A DNA stretch of 64,000 bases from Turnera subulata (Eukaryota; Streptophyta; Magnoliopsida; Malpighiales; Passifloraceae), in the NCBI GenBank assembly GCA_028386065.3, contig JAKUCV010002383.1, forward strand, positions 1 through 64,000, written 5' to 3'. Below the pieces are notes generated by a model. It did not search any database. It saw only the letters and a list, made by a program, of their open reading frames with translations, and was not told where the DNA came from. Positions 42,288 to 53,960 of the stretch are shown here, one piece after another (the first letter of the stretch is position 1; each line of letters starts with the position of its first letter). A program made the translations under genes and the position numbers.

Positions 42288-44030
42288 TGTTAGAACTCAT
42301 GGTTCATTACAGGTTTTGATAATCGACAAACCAATTCCAGATCATGACAAAGATGAAGCAAAAAGAAATGAAGTCAAACCAATCCTCAAGCAAAAGTAGA
42401 GCCAAGAAAGAAGAGTTAGATTCATAAATTGTACAAGGTATAACACTCAACTCTTCTAGGACATTGGCTCAAAGTAAGATAAAATTTGCTCATGCATCAC
42501 ATAAACATATTTCAAACACCAAACTATTTTTTGAATCAATAACATCGATGTTATGTTTTAAAACATCGATGTTCTGTCTTCCGACAAATTTCCAAAACAG
42601 GCAGTAGGCAAATAACATTGATGTTGGAATCCTAAACATCGATGTTCTAGTGACCGTTGCGTTTAAAATTGGTCATAACATCGATGTTCCCATTTGTAAC
42701 ATCGATGTTCCATAATGGTCAGTTTTAATTTGTTTTTGCCGAGCCAAAATAACATCGATGTTGGATTCCGAAACATCGATGTTCTCATGACCGTTGCATT
42801 TGAAAAATCCTTTACATAAGCAAAACATCGATGTTGAATTTCATAACATCGATGTTCTTCAATGGTCAGCTTTAATCGTTTTTCACAGAAGCAAAATAAC
42901 ATCGATGTTGTGAATTAAACATCGATGTTCTTCAAGAATCAGTTTTCATCTCATTTTCACAGAAGTAAAATAACATCGATGTTGGTTTTCAAAACATCNT
43001 TGGATTCCGAAACATCGATGTTCTCATGACCGTTGCATTTGAAAAATCCTTTACATAAGCAAAACATCGATGTTGAATTTCATAACATCGATGTTCTTCA
43101 ATGGTCAGCTTTAATCGTTTTTCACAGAAGCAAAATAACATCGATGTTGTGAATTAAACATCGATGTTCTTCAAGAATCAGTTTTCATCTCATTTTCACA
43201 GAAGTAAAATAACATCGATGTTGGTTTTCAAAACATCGATGTTCTTCATATGAAGCTTTAAATGTTTTTACACAGAATCAAAATAATATCGATGTTGGGT
43301 TTGAGAACATCGATGTTTTAGTTACCGTTAGTCCAAAAATTCAAATTTGTTGGACAAAACATCGATGTTGAGCACTAAAACATCGATGTTACGGCCGTTA
43401 TTGCTGACAACTTTTAGCACCCACTATGTTTTGTTTAAAGCTTTTTCTTGAGTGCTTTTCAAACGGCTCCATAACTTTTCAGAGCTACAAATTGAGCATT
43501 TTCAACTCTGATTCAGTACCAATCAACTCTCTAAATTCATGCTATTCATTCATACATACATTACAAATCCTAATTAAGCCAATGTCCTTTGAGGATTGAG
43601 AGTTGCCTTTTTGAGCTTAAATTCTGTAACTCATATCTACTCTTGTGAGAGCTTTTTTTTGAGTGATTGTATTGCTATACACCTTAAGGGAGGTTAGTTC
43701 CCTTGTTGAGATTCATAGGAAGAGGGTATTTCTTCCTGTGTGAGAAGTCTTGAAGTGAGGTATCTTCAAGCAAGAGATTAGAGTTTCTTGTGATTAGAAC
43801 TCTAGGTTTGTAACGGTTTATTAAGCACCCGTAAGCTTAACTTAGGTAGTGGAATCTTCAAGAGAGTCTCTTGAAGGACTGGATTAGCCACACAAGTAGT
43901 GTGTGTGTAAACCAGGATAAATTGTTTGTGTCCTTCAATTGTTTTAAATTCCGCATTAATTTCCTGCTTATTTCGTTTTAATCCGATAAACGCTATTTAC
44001 CCCCCCTAGCGTAGGGCTATTGTTCCAACA
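42288..44030 (+). repeat. 3' LTR of element E, with a duplicated segment around an N
   Basis: It is 1743 bp against 1513 bp for the 5' LTR. The excess comes from a 238-bp direct repeat (42761-42998 and 43000-43237) on either side of a single N at 42999. Without it the LTR would be about 1504 bp. It carries the same palindrome-pair array with a few mutated copies (for example AACATTGATGTT at 42613). Confidence 0.92.
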
Positions 44031-44688
44031 GTCATTCCCGAGCCCAAGAGTTAAACGACCTAAGATTCTATCCGTGTCGGTAAGTTTCCGGCCACACACA
44101 CTCACACCCCCGCACACGGTTTCCACTAAGTCTCAATTACATTAAATGTACATTAACTCGATTAAATCCATCATTATGTACAAATAAATCCGAGACTAAA
44201 AACCGGGAATAAATACCGTCAACGCCATGAAATTACTGTTTGCCCGAATAGTGACCCGAGCCTCACCGGAAAAATCCCGAGCTCGCCGGTTTCCGGTCAA
44301 CCTCGCCAGAATTCACCCAAACTGCCAGAAACAACCCAACAACAACAAACCAACTCGGATTCAACACAAACACTCATAGATCCTTAAAACGAGTTAGAGG
44401 AAGAATTGATGAACGGATCCTTACCCGGAATACACAAATCAAATGCCCAGAATCCGTCCACCACCAAAACCCGAGCCTGCAACCTTCCTGCCCGGAAAGG
44501 ATCACCGGCAGTAGACCTCCTCGACTCGTCCATAAACGGAAACTCGTTTGTCCAATCCGGATCTGCAGCCTCTAACACCTAGCTCGGCCGAACCACCACC
44601 AACAAATAACACCATCCGGCCGAACACAAAACCCGCCACAAACCACCACAGCAACCACCATCACCGGCCACCAAGAACACACACGCGC

Positions 44689-45742
44689 TGTGAAGGCCCT
44701 CTCCCCGAGGGACCCACCATATTCAGGTATTGTTACATCACATCCCTCAGCCCACACCTTTTCAAGGTTTAATCCTTTACCATGCTGCAGCACTAGGGAT
44801 TCGAACTCGGGACGTGATGCTTTTTATCCCCCTCAAGGAGAGGACCTTCACCAATTCATCTGCAGATGAGTTGGTGAAGGTGTACATCACATCCCTCAGC
44901 CCACACCTTTTCAAGGTTTAATCCTTTACCATGCTGCAGCACTAGGGATTCAAACTCGGGACGTGATGCTTTTTATCCCCCTCAAGAAGAGCACCTTCAC
45001 CAATTCATCTGCAGATTAGTTGGTGAAGGTGCTCTCCTTGAGGGGGATAAAAAGCATCACGTCTCGAGTTCGAATCCCTAGTGCTGCAGCATGGTAAAGG
45101 ATTAAACCTTGAAAAGGTGTGGGCTGAGGGATGTGATGTAACAATACCTGAATATGGTGGGTCCCTCGGAGAGAGGGCCTTCACAAAAAAGGCGCCTTTT
45201 TTGTGAAGGCCCTCCCCCCGAGGGACCCACCAAACTCAGGTATTGTTACATCACATCCCTCAGCCCACACCTCTTGGGTTTAATCCTTTGCCGTACTGCA
45301 GCACTAGGGATTCGAACTCGGGACGTGATGCTTTTTATCCCCCTCAAGGAGAGCACCTTCACCAATTCATCTGCAGATGAGATGAGTTGGTGAAGGTGCT
45401 CTCCTGGAGGGGGATAAAAAGCATCACGTCCCGAGTTCGAATCCCTAGTGCTGCAGCACGGTAAAGGATTAAACCCAAGAGGTGTGGGCTGAGGGATGTG
45501 ATGTAACAATACCTGAATATGGTGGGTCCCTCGGGGAGAGGGCTTTCACAAAAAAGGCGCCTTTTTTGTGAAGGCCCTCCCCAGATGAGTTGGTGAAGGT
45601 GCTCTCCTGGAGGGGGATAAAAAGCATCACGTCCCGAGTTCGAATCCCTAGTGCTGCAGCATGGTAAAAGATTTAATCGGGCGGAGGGAGTGATGTAACA
45701 ATACCTGGATTTGGTGGGTCCCTCAGGGGGAGGGCCTTCACA
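44689..45742. repeat. Alternating inverted cluster of a SINE-like unit with tRNA-type promoter boxes
   Basis: A unit of about 175 bp occurs seven times, whole or partial, in alternating orientation: minus (44689-44868), minus (44879-45016), plus (45017-45190), minus (45195-45379), plus (45380-45555), a minus stub (45562-45582) and plus (45583-45742). In plus orientation it begins GAGTTGGTGAAGGTGCTC, with an A-box match TGGTGAAGGTG (45021) and a B-box match GTTCGAATCC (45068) 47 bp on, and ends GGGCCTTCACAAAAAA. Tail-to-tail joints are the palindrome AAAAAAGGCGCCTTTTTT (45185 and 45550); head-to-head joints read ATTCATCTGCAGATGA. The outer ends TGTGAAGGCCCTC and GAGGGCCTTCACA are inverted repeats. 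Confidence 0.88.
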
Positions 45743-46173
45743 TGCGCCGCCAATCCAACCCGACAACACAACCACCACAAAAGAAAAAGAAAAACCCAAA
45801 TCGGGTTAGTTCACACACGAGGCAACCATTAAAGGGAGAGCACAAGAGGAAACGAGGGTCAGCGGTACTTACCGACGACTCGAAGCAGGCGGCGGCGGCA
45901 CTACCCCGAGCAGTGCGGCGACCCAGCCTCGATCTCAAGAACCTCGAGAGGTAACCCGACACCAAGAAATCAGACGACGGCTCCGTGCTTGGGTGTGCAG
46001 CGGCTCGAGAAGAGAAAAAAAAAAACAAATGAGAAGAGATGGGAAAGGTGGCGGCTGTGGGTGTTAGAGGAAGAGAAAAGAGAAGTGGGGACGAGAGAAG
46101 GATAGACAGCGGAACCATGCCGGGGCTAATACTCGCCACCTCATTCTCAAACACGTGGAAAAGAAAAAACTCT

Positions 46174-47049
46174 GTAACGCCCCGGATTTTCATAATTTAA
46201 TTTATGGAATTTTCGGAATTTTTATTCCAATTTTACCCTCGAGGAATTTTCGAATTTTTGGACTAGGAAAATAAATTATTTTACCTTGGTTATATCGGTA
46301 TTAAGTCATTAGTATGGCGGGTACGGCCGTCGTTGGAGTAAAATCGGGTCTTGGTGTTGAAACTCGAGGTTGGGTGTAGTTTTAACTAAAACTACGTAGT
46401 TTTGAGGAAATTTTTTAAAAAAAAAACATCAGCCACCAAAAGTAGTCAACACTCATGCCAACTCGGACTCATCAAGATCAAACCAAGACCACATACAACA
46501 AGGCATACATCATGAGGATAGGGTTACACATTTATATCACGCAATCCAACATCATAGCACAGTTTTATTTATGGCTTAAGACACAAGAAAATCACAAAAA
46601 CCTGCTCAAGCAAGGTTCGAAATTGACCAAAATTGGGACAAGCCCATCAATACCCAGTCACCCAAAACCAATTATGTGCATTCACAATATCAAAACAACA
46701 CCGAAATCATTCAGAATTCCCCAATTTTGCCAAGAACCCTAAACCCCCAATTTGGGCAAATCCTCAAATTTGTAATTTCTTGTGTCTAACCCATAAATGA
46801 ACATAAGGGAAAGCATTCTAGACATCCTAGGGGCATTCTTAAAACATTGAAACACATTATGCATCACACAAATTCAATTTCAAAGGGAATTTGGGCACAA
46901 ATTCTAAATTCAATCAAAATAGAAATTCATTGGATTTTTGAAGTTAGAAATCACTTATTTGAACTTTATGGAGCTGAGTGGAGATGTGCCTGCTAGGGGA
47001 ATTCAACAACAAGCTTGGATTTTCCTCCGGATTGGATTTCGGGTGGTAT
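46174..47049 (+). other. LTR-like fragment starting TGTAACGCCCCGG
   Basis: The start TGTAACGCCCCGGATTTTC is typical of plant gypsy LTR ends, and the AT-rich text after it has no coding frame that I recognise. It is cut at about 47050, where the RNase H of G begins. I cannot define its right end or a duplication. Confidence 0.4.
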
Positions 47050-48690
47050 TTATCGACTTTAGGATACTATAAATCTAATAAGGGTGTACCTCTCATATAC
47101 TTAAAAATGCGTTTTATGGCTCTAAGATGAGATTCTTTAGGACTATATTGAAATCGAGCACATAAACACACACTAAACATGATGTCAGGTCTAGTGGTAG
47201 TAAGATATAAAAGACTACCTAGTATGCCTCTGTACATTTTGATGTCAACATCCTTACCATTTTCATCTTTGTCAAGTTTAGTCGATGTACTCATAGGTGT
47301 AGGACTTGAATTGGTTGCATCCATACCAAATCTCTTTAATAGTTCTCGAATGTACTTAGCTTGGTTTATGAAGATGCCACCTTCAAGTTGTTTCACTTGA
47401 AATCCCAAAAAGTATGTGAGTTCACCCACCATACTCATCTCAAACTCACTGTGCATAAGCTTCTCAAAATCCTTACAAAGGGAATCATTAGTAGCTCCAA
47501 ACAAGATATCATCAACATATATTTGCACAATGATCAGATCATTTTTGCTTGTCTTAACAAATAATATTGAATCAACTTTTCCTTTCCTAAAGCCTTTAGT
47601 CACAAGATATGTGTTTAATCTATCATACCATGCTATAGGTGCTTGTTTAAGCCCATATAATGTCGTTTTAAGTTTATACATATGATTAGGATGTTCTTGA
47701 CTTTTAAAACTGGGTGGTTGCTCAACATAAACTTCCTACATAATAAAGCCATTTAAGAATACACTTTTAACATCCATTTGATAAAGTTTAATTGATCTAT
47801 ATGATGCAAAGGTAAGCAACACATGCGGATGGATTCTAACCTAGCAATAGGAGTAAAAGTCTCATCATAATCTATACCATCTTCTTGATTATAACCTTGA
47901 GCAACTAATCTTGCTTTATTTCTTACCACAATGCCAGATTCATCAAGCTTGTTTCTAAAAACCCATTTTGTGCCAATGACTGGATATTTTGGAGGTCTTG
48001 GTACCAGCTCTCACACATCACCTCTTTTGGACTGATTCAACTCTTCTTGCTTGGCATTGACCCAACTTTCATCTTGAATGGCCTCATTTGCGTTTTTGGG
48101 TTCAACTTGTGACAACAATGCAAGATGTGTGTTCACATTATGCATGAAGGACCTTGCAGTCACTCCTCTGAAGATGTCACAAAGAATAGCATCAGTTGAT
48201 AGTCCTCTAGGTACTCTGACATTTCCAGAAATATGCTGTGAAGTTGAGGCTTGTCCATTGACATTTGGTTTTTCTCCAACCAAATTTGACAGAATCTCAT
48301 GTTGTTGTTGTGATATTTCATGCGAAACTAATATCGGCAGTTCCTCATCCTTTTCATCAGATGAAATATCAATGCTCACAACCTGTGGTTGAGCTTCTGG
48401 AGTAACATTTGGATCTTCATCATTACTTAGATCACAAGGGTCAATTTCATAAAAAACAACATGCATGGTTTCTTCAACAACCACAGTTTTTTTGTTATAG
48501 ACTCGATAGGCTTTACTTGTTGTAGAGTAACCAAGAAACATTCCATCATCAGATTTTGCTTCAAACTTATCCAAGTTATCTTTGGTATTTAGAATATAAC
48601 ATTTAGAATCATAAACCTGAAAATAAGCAATATTTGGTTTCTTATCATGCCATATAGGGTGTCTTTTCAATCAAAGGACGCATAGATACT
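47050..48690 (-). pseudogene. Integrase end, linker, RT and partial RNase H of G
   Basis: 48011-48670 encodes the integrase C-terminus (YHDKKPNIAYFQVYD, MFLGYSTTSKAYRVYNKKT) and the acidic linker ending GLSTDAILCDIFRGVTARS. 47700-48010 holds the first RT motifs in broken frames. 47067-47681 has [19 protein letters not shown] and an intact catalytic QIYVDDILFGATNDS. The RNase H is cut after MRGTPLLDL at about 47060, so its acidic residues are lost. Compared with A the RT active site is better preserved. Confidence 0.86.
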
Positions 48691-50284
48691 TGTGAACACC
48701 CAAATTTGACCCATGAACATTTTACTAAAATTAGATTCCAAGCATGCTTAAGCTCAAGGTCAATGAATTGATTTGATTTTGAGTTAAAGTATGATAAGAA
48801 TTTAACTTAGTAGAATTAATGTATTTTGATATTCTAACCCGTTATGCATTTAAGCCTTAGGATTAACGAGATGATTTAATCCTAGGGTAAAATATATAAT
48901 AAGGTTTATTTATATTAAAATACATTTCATTTCATTGCTTGGGCTCTTTTTGTTGTTTTTAACCCAATTATATTGAGATGATTTATTTTTGGGTTAGGAA
49001 TGGGTTTAAGGGTCCAAGATTAATAAATTCTACAGAGTTTATCTAGCCCATTAACACATTTCTTATAGGCTAATTTTAGCTCTGATTTTCGTGAAAAATC
49101 AGAGTTAAATCATCATTTAAGTAGATTTTGTGTTTTTGGTATGATTTTGCTCAAAATGGGTGTCAATGAGTAATCAATCAGTTATGAAATGATTTAAGGG
49201 AGTGATGATCAAGTAATTGAGTAATTCTGGGTTGATTATGCGATAGGATCAAATCAGAGCTGAATTAGGGGATTGGGGACTTCGAAAAGGAAAGAACGGG
49301 TGGCACGCCGGGTGACCGGCGGTCATCTCGCAACGACCGCTAGGTGCCGGCGGACATCCACCCATAACCGCCGGGCCTGGCGGACATCCAGCAGAAGACC
49401 GCTGCCCATGGCGGTCATCCCCTTCCAGAAGCGTCCAAATCTCCGATTTTGTTTCTAATTTCGATCCTACGCGGTTTTAGACTAGATTTTCGGGCTTAAT
49501 CCTCACCATTAAGCAGGTCCACGCCCTTAGGCTTCCCAGTTAACTATAAATAGGACTCCTCACACACATTTCGGGGGACAGACATTATTTCTCACATACA
49601 CACCCATAAGCCTTGAGTGCTTGGAGAAACTCTACCTCTCCAAGTTTAGAAATATATTCTTAGGCAGAAACTCTGGAGAATTTTTGTGGGGAGCATCAGC
49701 CATAGTCCAACAAGGAAGAATCAAGAAGGGGATCAACCATTGAGCTAAGAAGCCGCAAGAAGGTGGGTGGAGAACACAACCCAACATAAGGAGATAGAGG
49801 AGGGCTACACGAGATAACACTAAACCCTTTTGGTTAATTTTTGCTGGATATATGAGGATGCTTTTGATGATGTAAATGGCGACATAATGCCATGTTTAGA
49901 ATTACGTGGCTTTGACTCCGGTCACTCGGGTACGTAGGTAGTCTCGATTTTACAACGGGATGCAAGCCAAATCATCTTCTTCTCCTCTTCTCTTTATTTT
50001 CCACACTTGCACACCAGCACAAGGCACACTTGCATTCTTCAATTGCATAATGTTTCGACCCAACACGGATGGGTGCCTAACACCTTCCCATCCGTGACGA
50101 ACCCCCGATCCCATGTTTTTGGTTCGCCATGACCATGTTGCCTAAATTAGTCATTTGAAGGTTTTTTCCAAGTTTAGTCCTTAATAAAATTTGGGTGGCG
50201 ACTCCAATGACATGAGATTGACCCGAGGAAGAAGGTGAAGGAATAGGTGAATAGGCCCAAGTGATTTTGGGTCGGGTATTCACA
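48691..50284 (+). mobile_element. Solo LTR of the B gypsy family
   Basis: It starts TGTGAACACCCAAATTTG and ends GGGTATTCACA, with the perfect 5-bp duplication ATACT at 48686-48690 and 50285-50289. It aligns with both B LTRs over its length, apart from about 200 bp missing near 49830, and keeps the TATA box at 49545. There is no primer binding site or internal sequence, as expected after unequal recombination between two LTRs. Confidence 0.95.
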
Positions 50285-51290
50285 ATACTTTATTAAAAAT
50301 ATAGCATGCTGTGTTCACACCCTCTGCCCAGAAATTTGCAGGTAACTTATGGTCATTAAGCATAGTTCTAGTCATTTCTTGCAAGGTTCGATTCTTCCTT
50401 TCCACAACCTCATTTTGTTGAGGTGTTCTAGGAATCGAAAATATGTGGACTATGCCACTTTGTTCACAGAAGTGAATGAAGACTAGATTATCAAATTCTT
50501 CTCCATGATCACTTCTTATTTTGGAAATCTTATAATATTTTTTATTTTGTAAACACCTAACAAGAGTACCAAATTCATAGCATGCATGATCCTTTTGAGC
50601 AAGAAACAAAACCCATGTATATCTTCAGTAATCATCAACAATCACAAACACATATCTCTTACCACCTAAACTTATTGTTCTCATAGGACCAAATTAATCA
50701 ATATGTAACAACCCAAGAGGCCTAGATGTAGAAATATCATGCTTAGGTTTAAAGGAACTTTTAACCTGTTTTCCAAGTTGACAACCACGACATGTAGCAT
50801 CTTTCTCATATTTCAGTGCGGGCAGTCCTTTAACCAATATCTTTGATGACAATCTGGACATAAGATCCAGGTTGGCATGTCCAAGCCTTCGATGCCACAA
50901 GGTTGGTGTTTCTGTTCTTGCACTTAAACACTTAAGCACATGGTTAGTAGCATCATTAAAGGATATAAAGTAGATATTTCCTTTTTTGGTACCAGTAAAA
51001 ACCACATCTTTATCAACCAACCTAACAAAATATTTAGATGCCTCAAAAGTTACCTTATATCCCTTATCACACAGTTGACTAACACTTAGCAGATTATACT
51101 TAAGAATATCAACAAGCAAAACATGTTCAATGGAAGGATTAGAATCAATATTACCAAACCCGAGAATCTGTCTTTTGGACTTGTCCCCAAAACTAACTTT
51201 TCCTCGGCCTTTCTTGGTAAGGGATGAGAACATAGATATTTCACCGGTTATATGCCTTGAGCATCAGCTGTCTAATATCCATTCATCACT
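50285..51290 (-). pseudogene. Protease, GAG-pre-integrase and integrase core of G
   Basis: At about 51270 the protease motif reads EWILDS followed by TGA and CSRHITGE, so the Gly codon of DSGCS has become a stop. 50694-51233 has FGDKSKRQILGFG, LLSVSQLCDKGYKVTF, the zinc-finger His pair TPTLWHRRLGHAN and its Cys pair CRGCQLGK. 50280-50609 has RSDHGEEFD, RTPQQNEVVERKNRTL and FWAEGVNTACYIF, including the second catalytic Asp and the Glu. A short stretch around the first catalytic Asp (HID near 50700) is frameshifted. The solo LTR interrupts the domain after NTACYIF. Confidence 0.87.
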
Positions 51291-52796
51291 TGTCACCTAC
51301 AGAATCAATTAGGTTTTAGGTACCCAAAGTAATTTTGGCCCTTTAAGGTTAGATTTGGTTCCTTTCGAAACCCACACTTATCTAGCTTTTTCATCTCTCT
51401 TTTTGAACATACAAGTTCTAATGCCATGACAATACTTTCAACAATAGTAACATGTAAATGTGAGGTGTATGATAGTGTGTGTGTACATGTTCTTCCTAGA
51501 AGTGTATTCATGAGTACTTCTTCTGAATTGGTATGGCTGCACTTTATAATTTGGTTTGTTAGCAACCAGATTCAGTCTATAAGACATTCTCATCCTATTT
51601 GGTTTATTAACAACCAAATTTGGTTTCTGTGACATACTCGACCTTGGACTTGTAGTTTTCACAAACTTGTACGATTTGTTGAAGACCTTATATGAAGTAT
51701 CAGGTTTATATGGCACACTGGATTCAGCCCTAACAAATTGCACAGAATGATTTGGTTTATTAAAAACTATATCTGTAGCACCTATTCCTTCTTTTTACAC
51801 TGAGTGTCTTTGTTGTCATAACAGCATGTTTAAATTGTTAGTACCACCAGTAAATTTCTCAGGAGAGGATTTTAAATCAACAACATCTTTCTCAAGAGCT
51901 TCCTTCTCTTTTGTTAACTCGTTGCACATAGTACTCTTACTAGCAAACTTCTCTTCAAGTTCATCATAAGCATTTTTCAGAGAAAATTTTTCACTTCTTA
52001 AATCCTCACATATTTTCAATGCATCAGAGTTGGCAAGACTAAGTTTTCCATAAGCATTCTTATTAGCTTCATCATCAAACTCAAGAAAATCAATTTTCTT
52101 CTTTTACTCTTTATTCTTCCTAACAACTTGCTTATATTTAATATGCAACTCATCAAATGCTTCAAGCAATACATCAAGATTAAAGTCAGTAGAATTAGTT
52201 ACCTCAGATTCTTCATGTGCCAAGAAGCATAGATTTGTCTCCTCCTCCATATCTGAGTCGTTGTAGGCATCAAAATCATCCCAAGCGGCCATCGCTTTCT
52301 TTGCTCTGGTTTTTGAAAAATCAGATCTTCCCTTCTTTTGGTAAGGGCATTCTGATTTGATATGTCCTGGTCGATTGCATCCAAAGCATACCAAAGGTTC
52401 TTTCTTAGGCTCATCAGTTTTTACATCCCTAGATGTTTTTCCTTTGAGCTGCTTCTTCATTTTAAGATACCTTACAAACTTCCAAGAAAGAAGAGCTACA
52501 TCGAAATCGCTTTCATCACCATCATTTGGTTCCTGCACTTTCAAAGCGACATCCTTCCTCTTTGGTTCAACAATCTTGTCACCATGGAAAATTAGCTTGC
52601 CTATCAGCTTATCATACGAAAGTAGATTCAAGTTTTGAGCTTCTTCAATAGCCGTCACTTTAGGTTCCCATTCTTTGGAAAGTGGCCTCAGAATTTTTGC
52701 AACCTTTTCTTTATGTGTCAACACCTTTCCAAGTGCTGCAAGATTGTTGCAAAGTATGGTAAAGCGAGTATCCATCACTTAGATGGTTTCACCAGG

Positions 52797-53859
52797 TGTG
52801 ACACCCAGGGGTCTATGAGGCCGAGAAGTATACGCTGGTGCCGGAATGAGCATGGATAAGGAGCGGCTTCCAGCAGGCTTTAGACTGAGGGGCACATGAA
52901 TGAACCGAATCCACAGTGGAATAGGAGAGGTCCTGAGACTGTGTAGGGATGGGGCTGCAGAGTTGGAGCGATTTCGTAATTATATGGGTATGGGACTGTA
53001 TAATTAAGAATAGCTCAAATGAAGTGATTTCGAGGTTGTATAGGTATGAGACTGTACAATTAAGAATAGCTTAAACGGTTTGATGGGTACTAACTATGTG
53101 AATAAGGTGCACCTGCCTTTTCGGTGCTCATTCCAAAAAAACTCCAAAGTTAAACGTGCTTGACTTGGAGCAACTCTAGGATGGGTGACCTCCTGGGAAG
53201 GTTTCCCTGGAAACATGTGAGTGAGGACAAAGCATGTTGGAAGGGTCCCGTGTTGGTTTGTAGTGACAGTCGACAAGCCGGGACGTTACAGTTGGTAGCG
53301 GAGCTCCAGGACTCCTCCAGTACGGTGCAGGGTTCGGGGACGAACCTAGCGGAAGCTGGTGGGCCTGTGACACCCCGGGGTCTATGAGGCCGGGAAGTGT
53401 ACGCTGGTGCCGGAATGAGCATGGATAAAGAGCGGCTTCCAGCAGGCTTTAGACGGAGGGGCACATGAATGAACCGAATCCACACCGGAATAGGAGAGAT
53501 CCTGAGACTGTGTAGGGATGGGGCTGTAGAGTTGGAGCGATTTCGTAATTATATGGGTATGGGACTGTATAATTAAGAATAGCTCAAATGAAATGATTTC
53601 GAGGTTGTATAGGTATGGGACTGTACAATTGAGAATAGCTTAAACAGTTTGATGGGTACTAACTATATCAACAAGGTGCACCTACTTTTTCGGTGCTCAT
53701 TCTAGAAAAACTCCAAAGTTAAACATGCTTGACTTGGAGCAATTCTAGGATGGGTGTCCTCCTGGGAAGTTTTCCCCGGAAACATGCGAGTGAGGACAAA
53801 GCATGTTGGAAAGGTCCCGTGTTGGTCTGTAGTAACAGTCGTCAAGCCGGGACGTTACA
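52797..53859 (+). mobile_element. 5S-bearing TRIM retrotransposon (Cassandra-like), copy 1
   Basis: Two 494-bp LTRs (52797-53290 and 53366-53859) start TGTGACACCC and end CGGGACGTTACA. The 75-bp middle begins GTTGGTAGCGGAGCTCC (tRNA-iMet primer binding site) and ends with the short purine-poor tract GCTGGTGGGCC. The target duplication CCAGG is perfect (52792-52796 and 53860-53864). No protein is encoded; such elements rely on proteins of others. Copy 2 (32962-34024) has the same LTR and middle lengths in the opposite orientation. Published Cassandra LTRs are, as I recall, shorter than 494 bp, so this may be a separate or extended family. Confidence 0.93.
53105..53215 (+). other. 5S rRNA-derived block with pol III internal promoter in the TRIM LTR
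   Basis: AGTTAAACGTGCTTGACTTGG (about 53148) corresponds to the 5S box A region AGTTAAGCGTGCTTGGGCG, and AGGATGGGTGACCTCCTGGG (about 53179) is identical to the plant 5S box C region. The 5' third of the 5S sequence is strongly changed. The same block is at 53674-53775, where box C has one change (GGGTGTCC), and on the minus strand at about 33050-33155 and 33620-33725. Not a functional 5S rRNA gene. Confidence 0.85.
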
Positions 53860-53960
53860 CCAGGTACCATTTGAAATAGCTCATACTCTCTCTCCAAGCA
53901 ATTTGATTCCTTAACCTGATTTGTGCCTTCATGAGTGATGCGCAACAACCTCTTGCGACG

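Larger units (their letters stand above)
35406..44030 (+). mobile_element. Nearly complete young Sirevirus-type Ty1/copia element E
   Basis: LTRs at 35406-36918 and 42288-44030 start TGTTAGAACTC and end TTCCAACA, and the element is flanked by the perfect duplication GTCAT (35401-35405 and 44031-44035). Inside are PBS, gag, protease, integrase, RT, RNase H and five purine-rich tracts before the 3' LTR. Apart from an apparent assembly duplication the LTRs differ at only about 20 positions by eye, mostly transitions, so the insertion is recent. Three TGA stops, a gag-pol frame change and a deletion between integrase and RT make it defective. It lacks the third ORF of the A family. Confidence 0.95.
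34025..46173. mobile_element. Degenerate long-LTR (gypsy-type) sequence H, split by element E
   Basis: 34025-35400 and 44036-46173 are one stretch before E inserted at GTCAT. The features (text around TGCAGCGGAAGA near 34090, the TCAGTGAGCAGTA block, GC-rich pyrimidine/purine-biased DNA at 44215-46170) parallel the solo LTR at 59391-62736 (GCACAGCGGAAGA near 59640, GC-rich part at 61700-62650). No primer binding site or protein domain is seen and neither end is clean, so this is a diverged LTR fragment by analogy only. Confidence 0.5.
47050..53960 (-). mobile_element. Element G: third A-family Sirevirus copy, truncated at both ends
   Basis: From 53960 downward on the minus strand there are gag (missing its first 90 or so codons), protease, integrase, linker, RT and part of RNase H. 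A TRIM (52797-53859) splits gag and a solo B-type LTR (48691-50284) splits integrase, both with perfect 5-bp duplications. The left end is inside RNase H and the right end abuts a Helitron fragment. No LTR of its own remains. Confidence 0.9.
51305..53960 (-). pseudogene. Gag of G, N-terminally truncated and split by a TRIM
   Basis: 53869-53960 encodes LLRITHEGTNQVKE and the region up to FQMVPG. The frame resumes below 52792 with MDTRFTILCNNLAALGKV. The CCHC knuckle CFGCNRPGHIKSEC is intact near 52370, followed by the acidic segment and coiled coil (52104-52020, 51816-52019). The TAA after VRKNKE is at the same codon as in A. The C-terminal part with a knuckle-like CYYCRKYCHGIRTC region is frameshifted near 51440, and the end reads GYLKPN and a stop just before the protease. 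Confidence 0.86.

Noticed and set aside
45021..45077. tRNA gene (A and B box matches)
   Set aside because: No cloverleaf pairing or anticodon arm was apparent; repeated units with A-tails fit a SINE better.
45738..46193. 151-codon minus frame with a possible membrane-like start
   Set aside because: It lies in purine/pyrimidine-biased LTR-like DNA and runs into the SINE cluster; no recognisable domain.
53105..53215. Functional 5S rRNA gene
   Set aside because: Only the internal promoter half resembles 5S; the 5' third is changed and it sits inside both LTRs of a TRIM.
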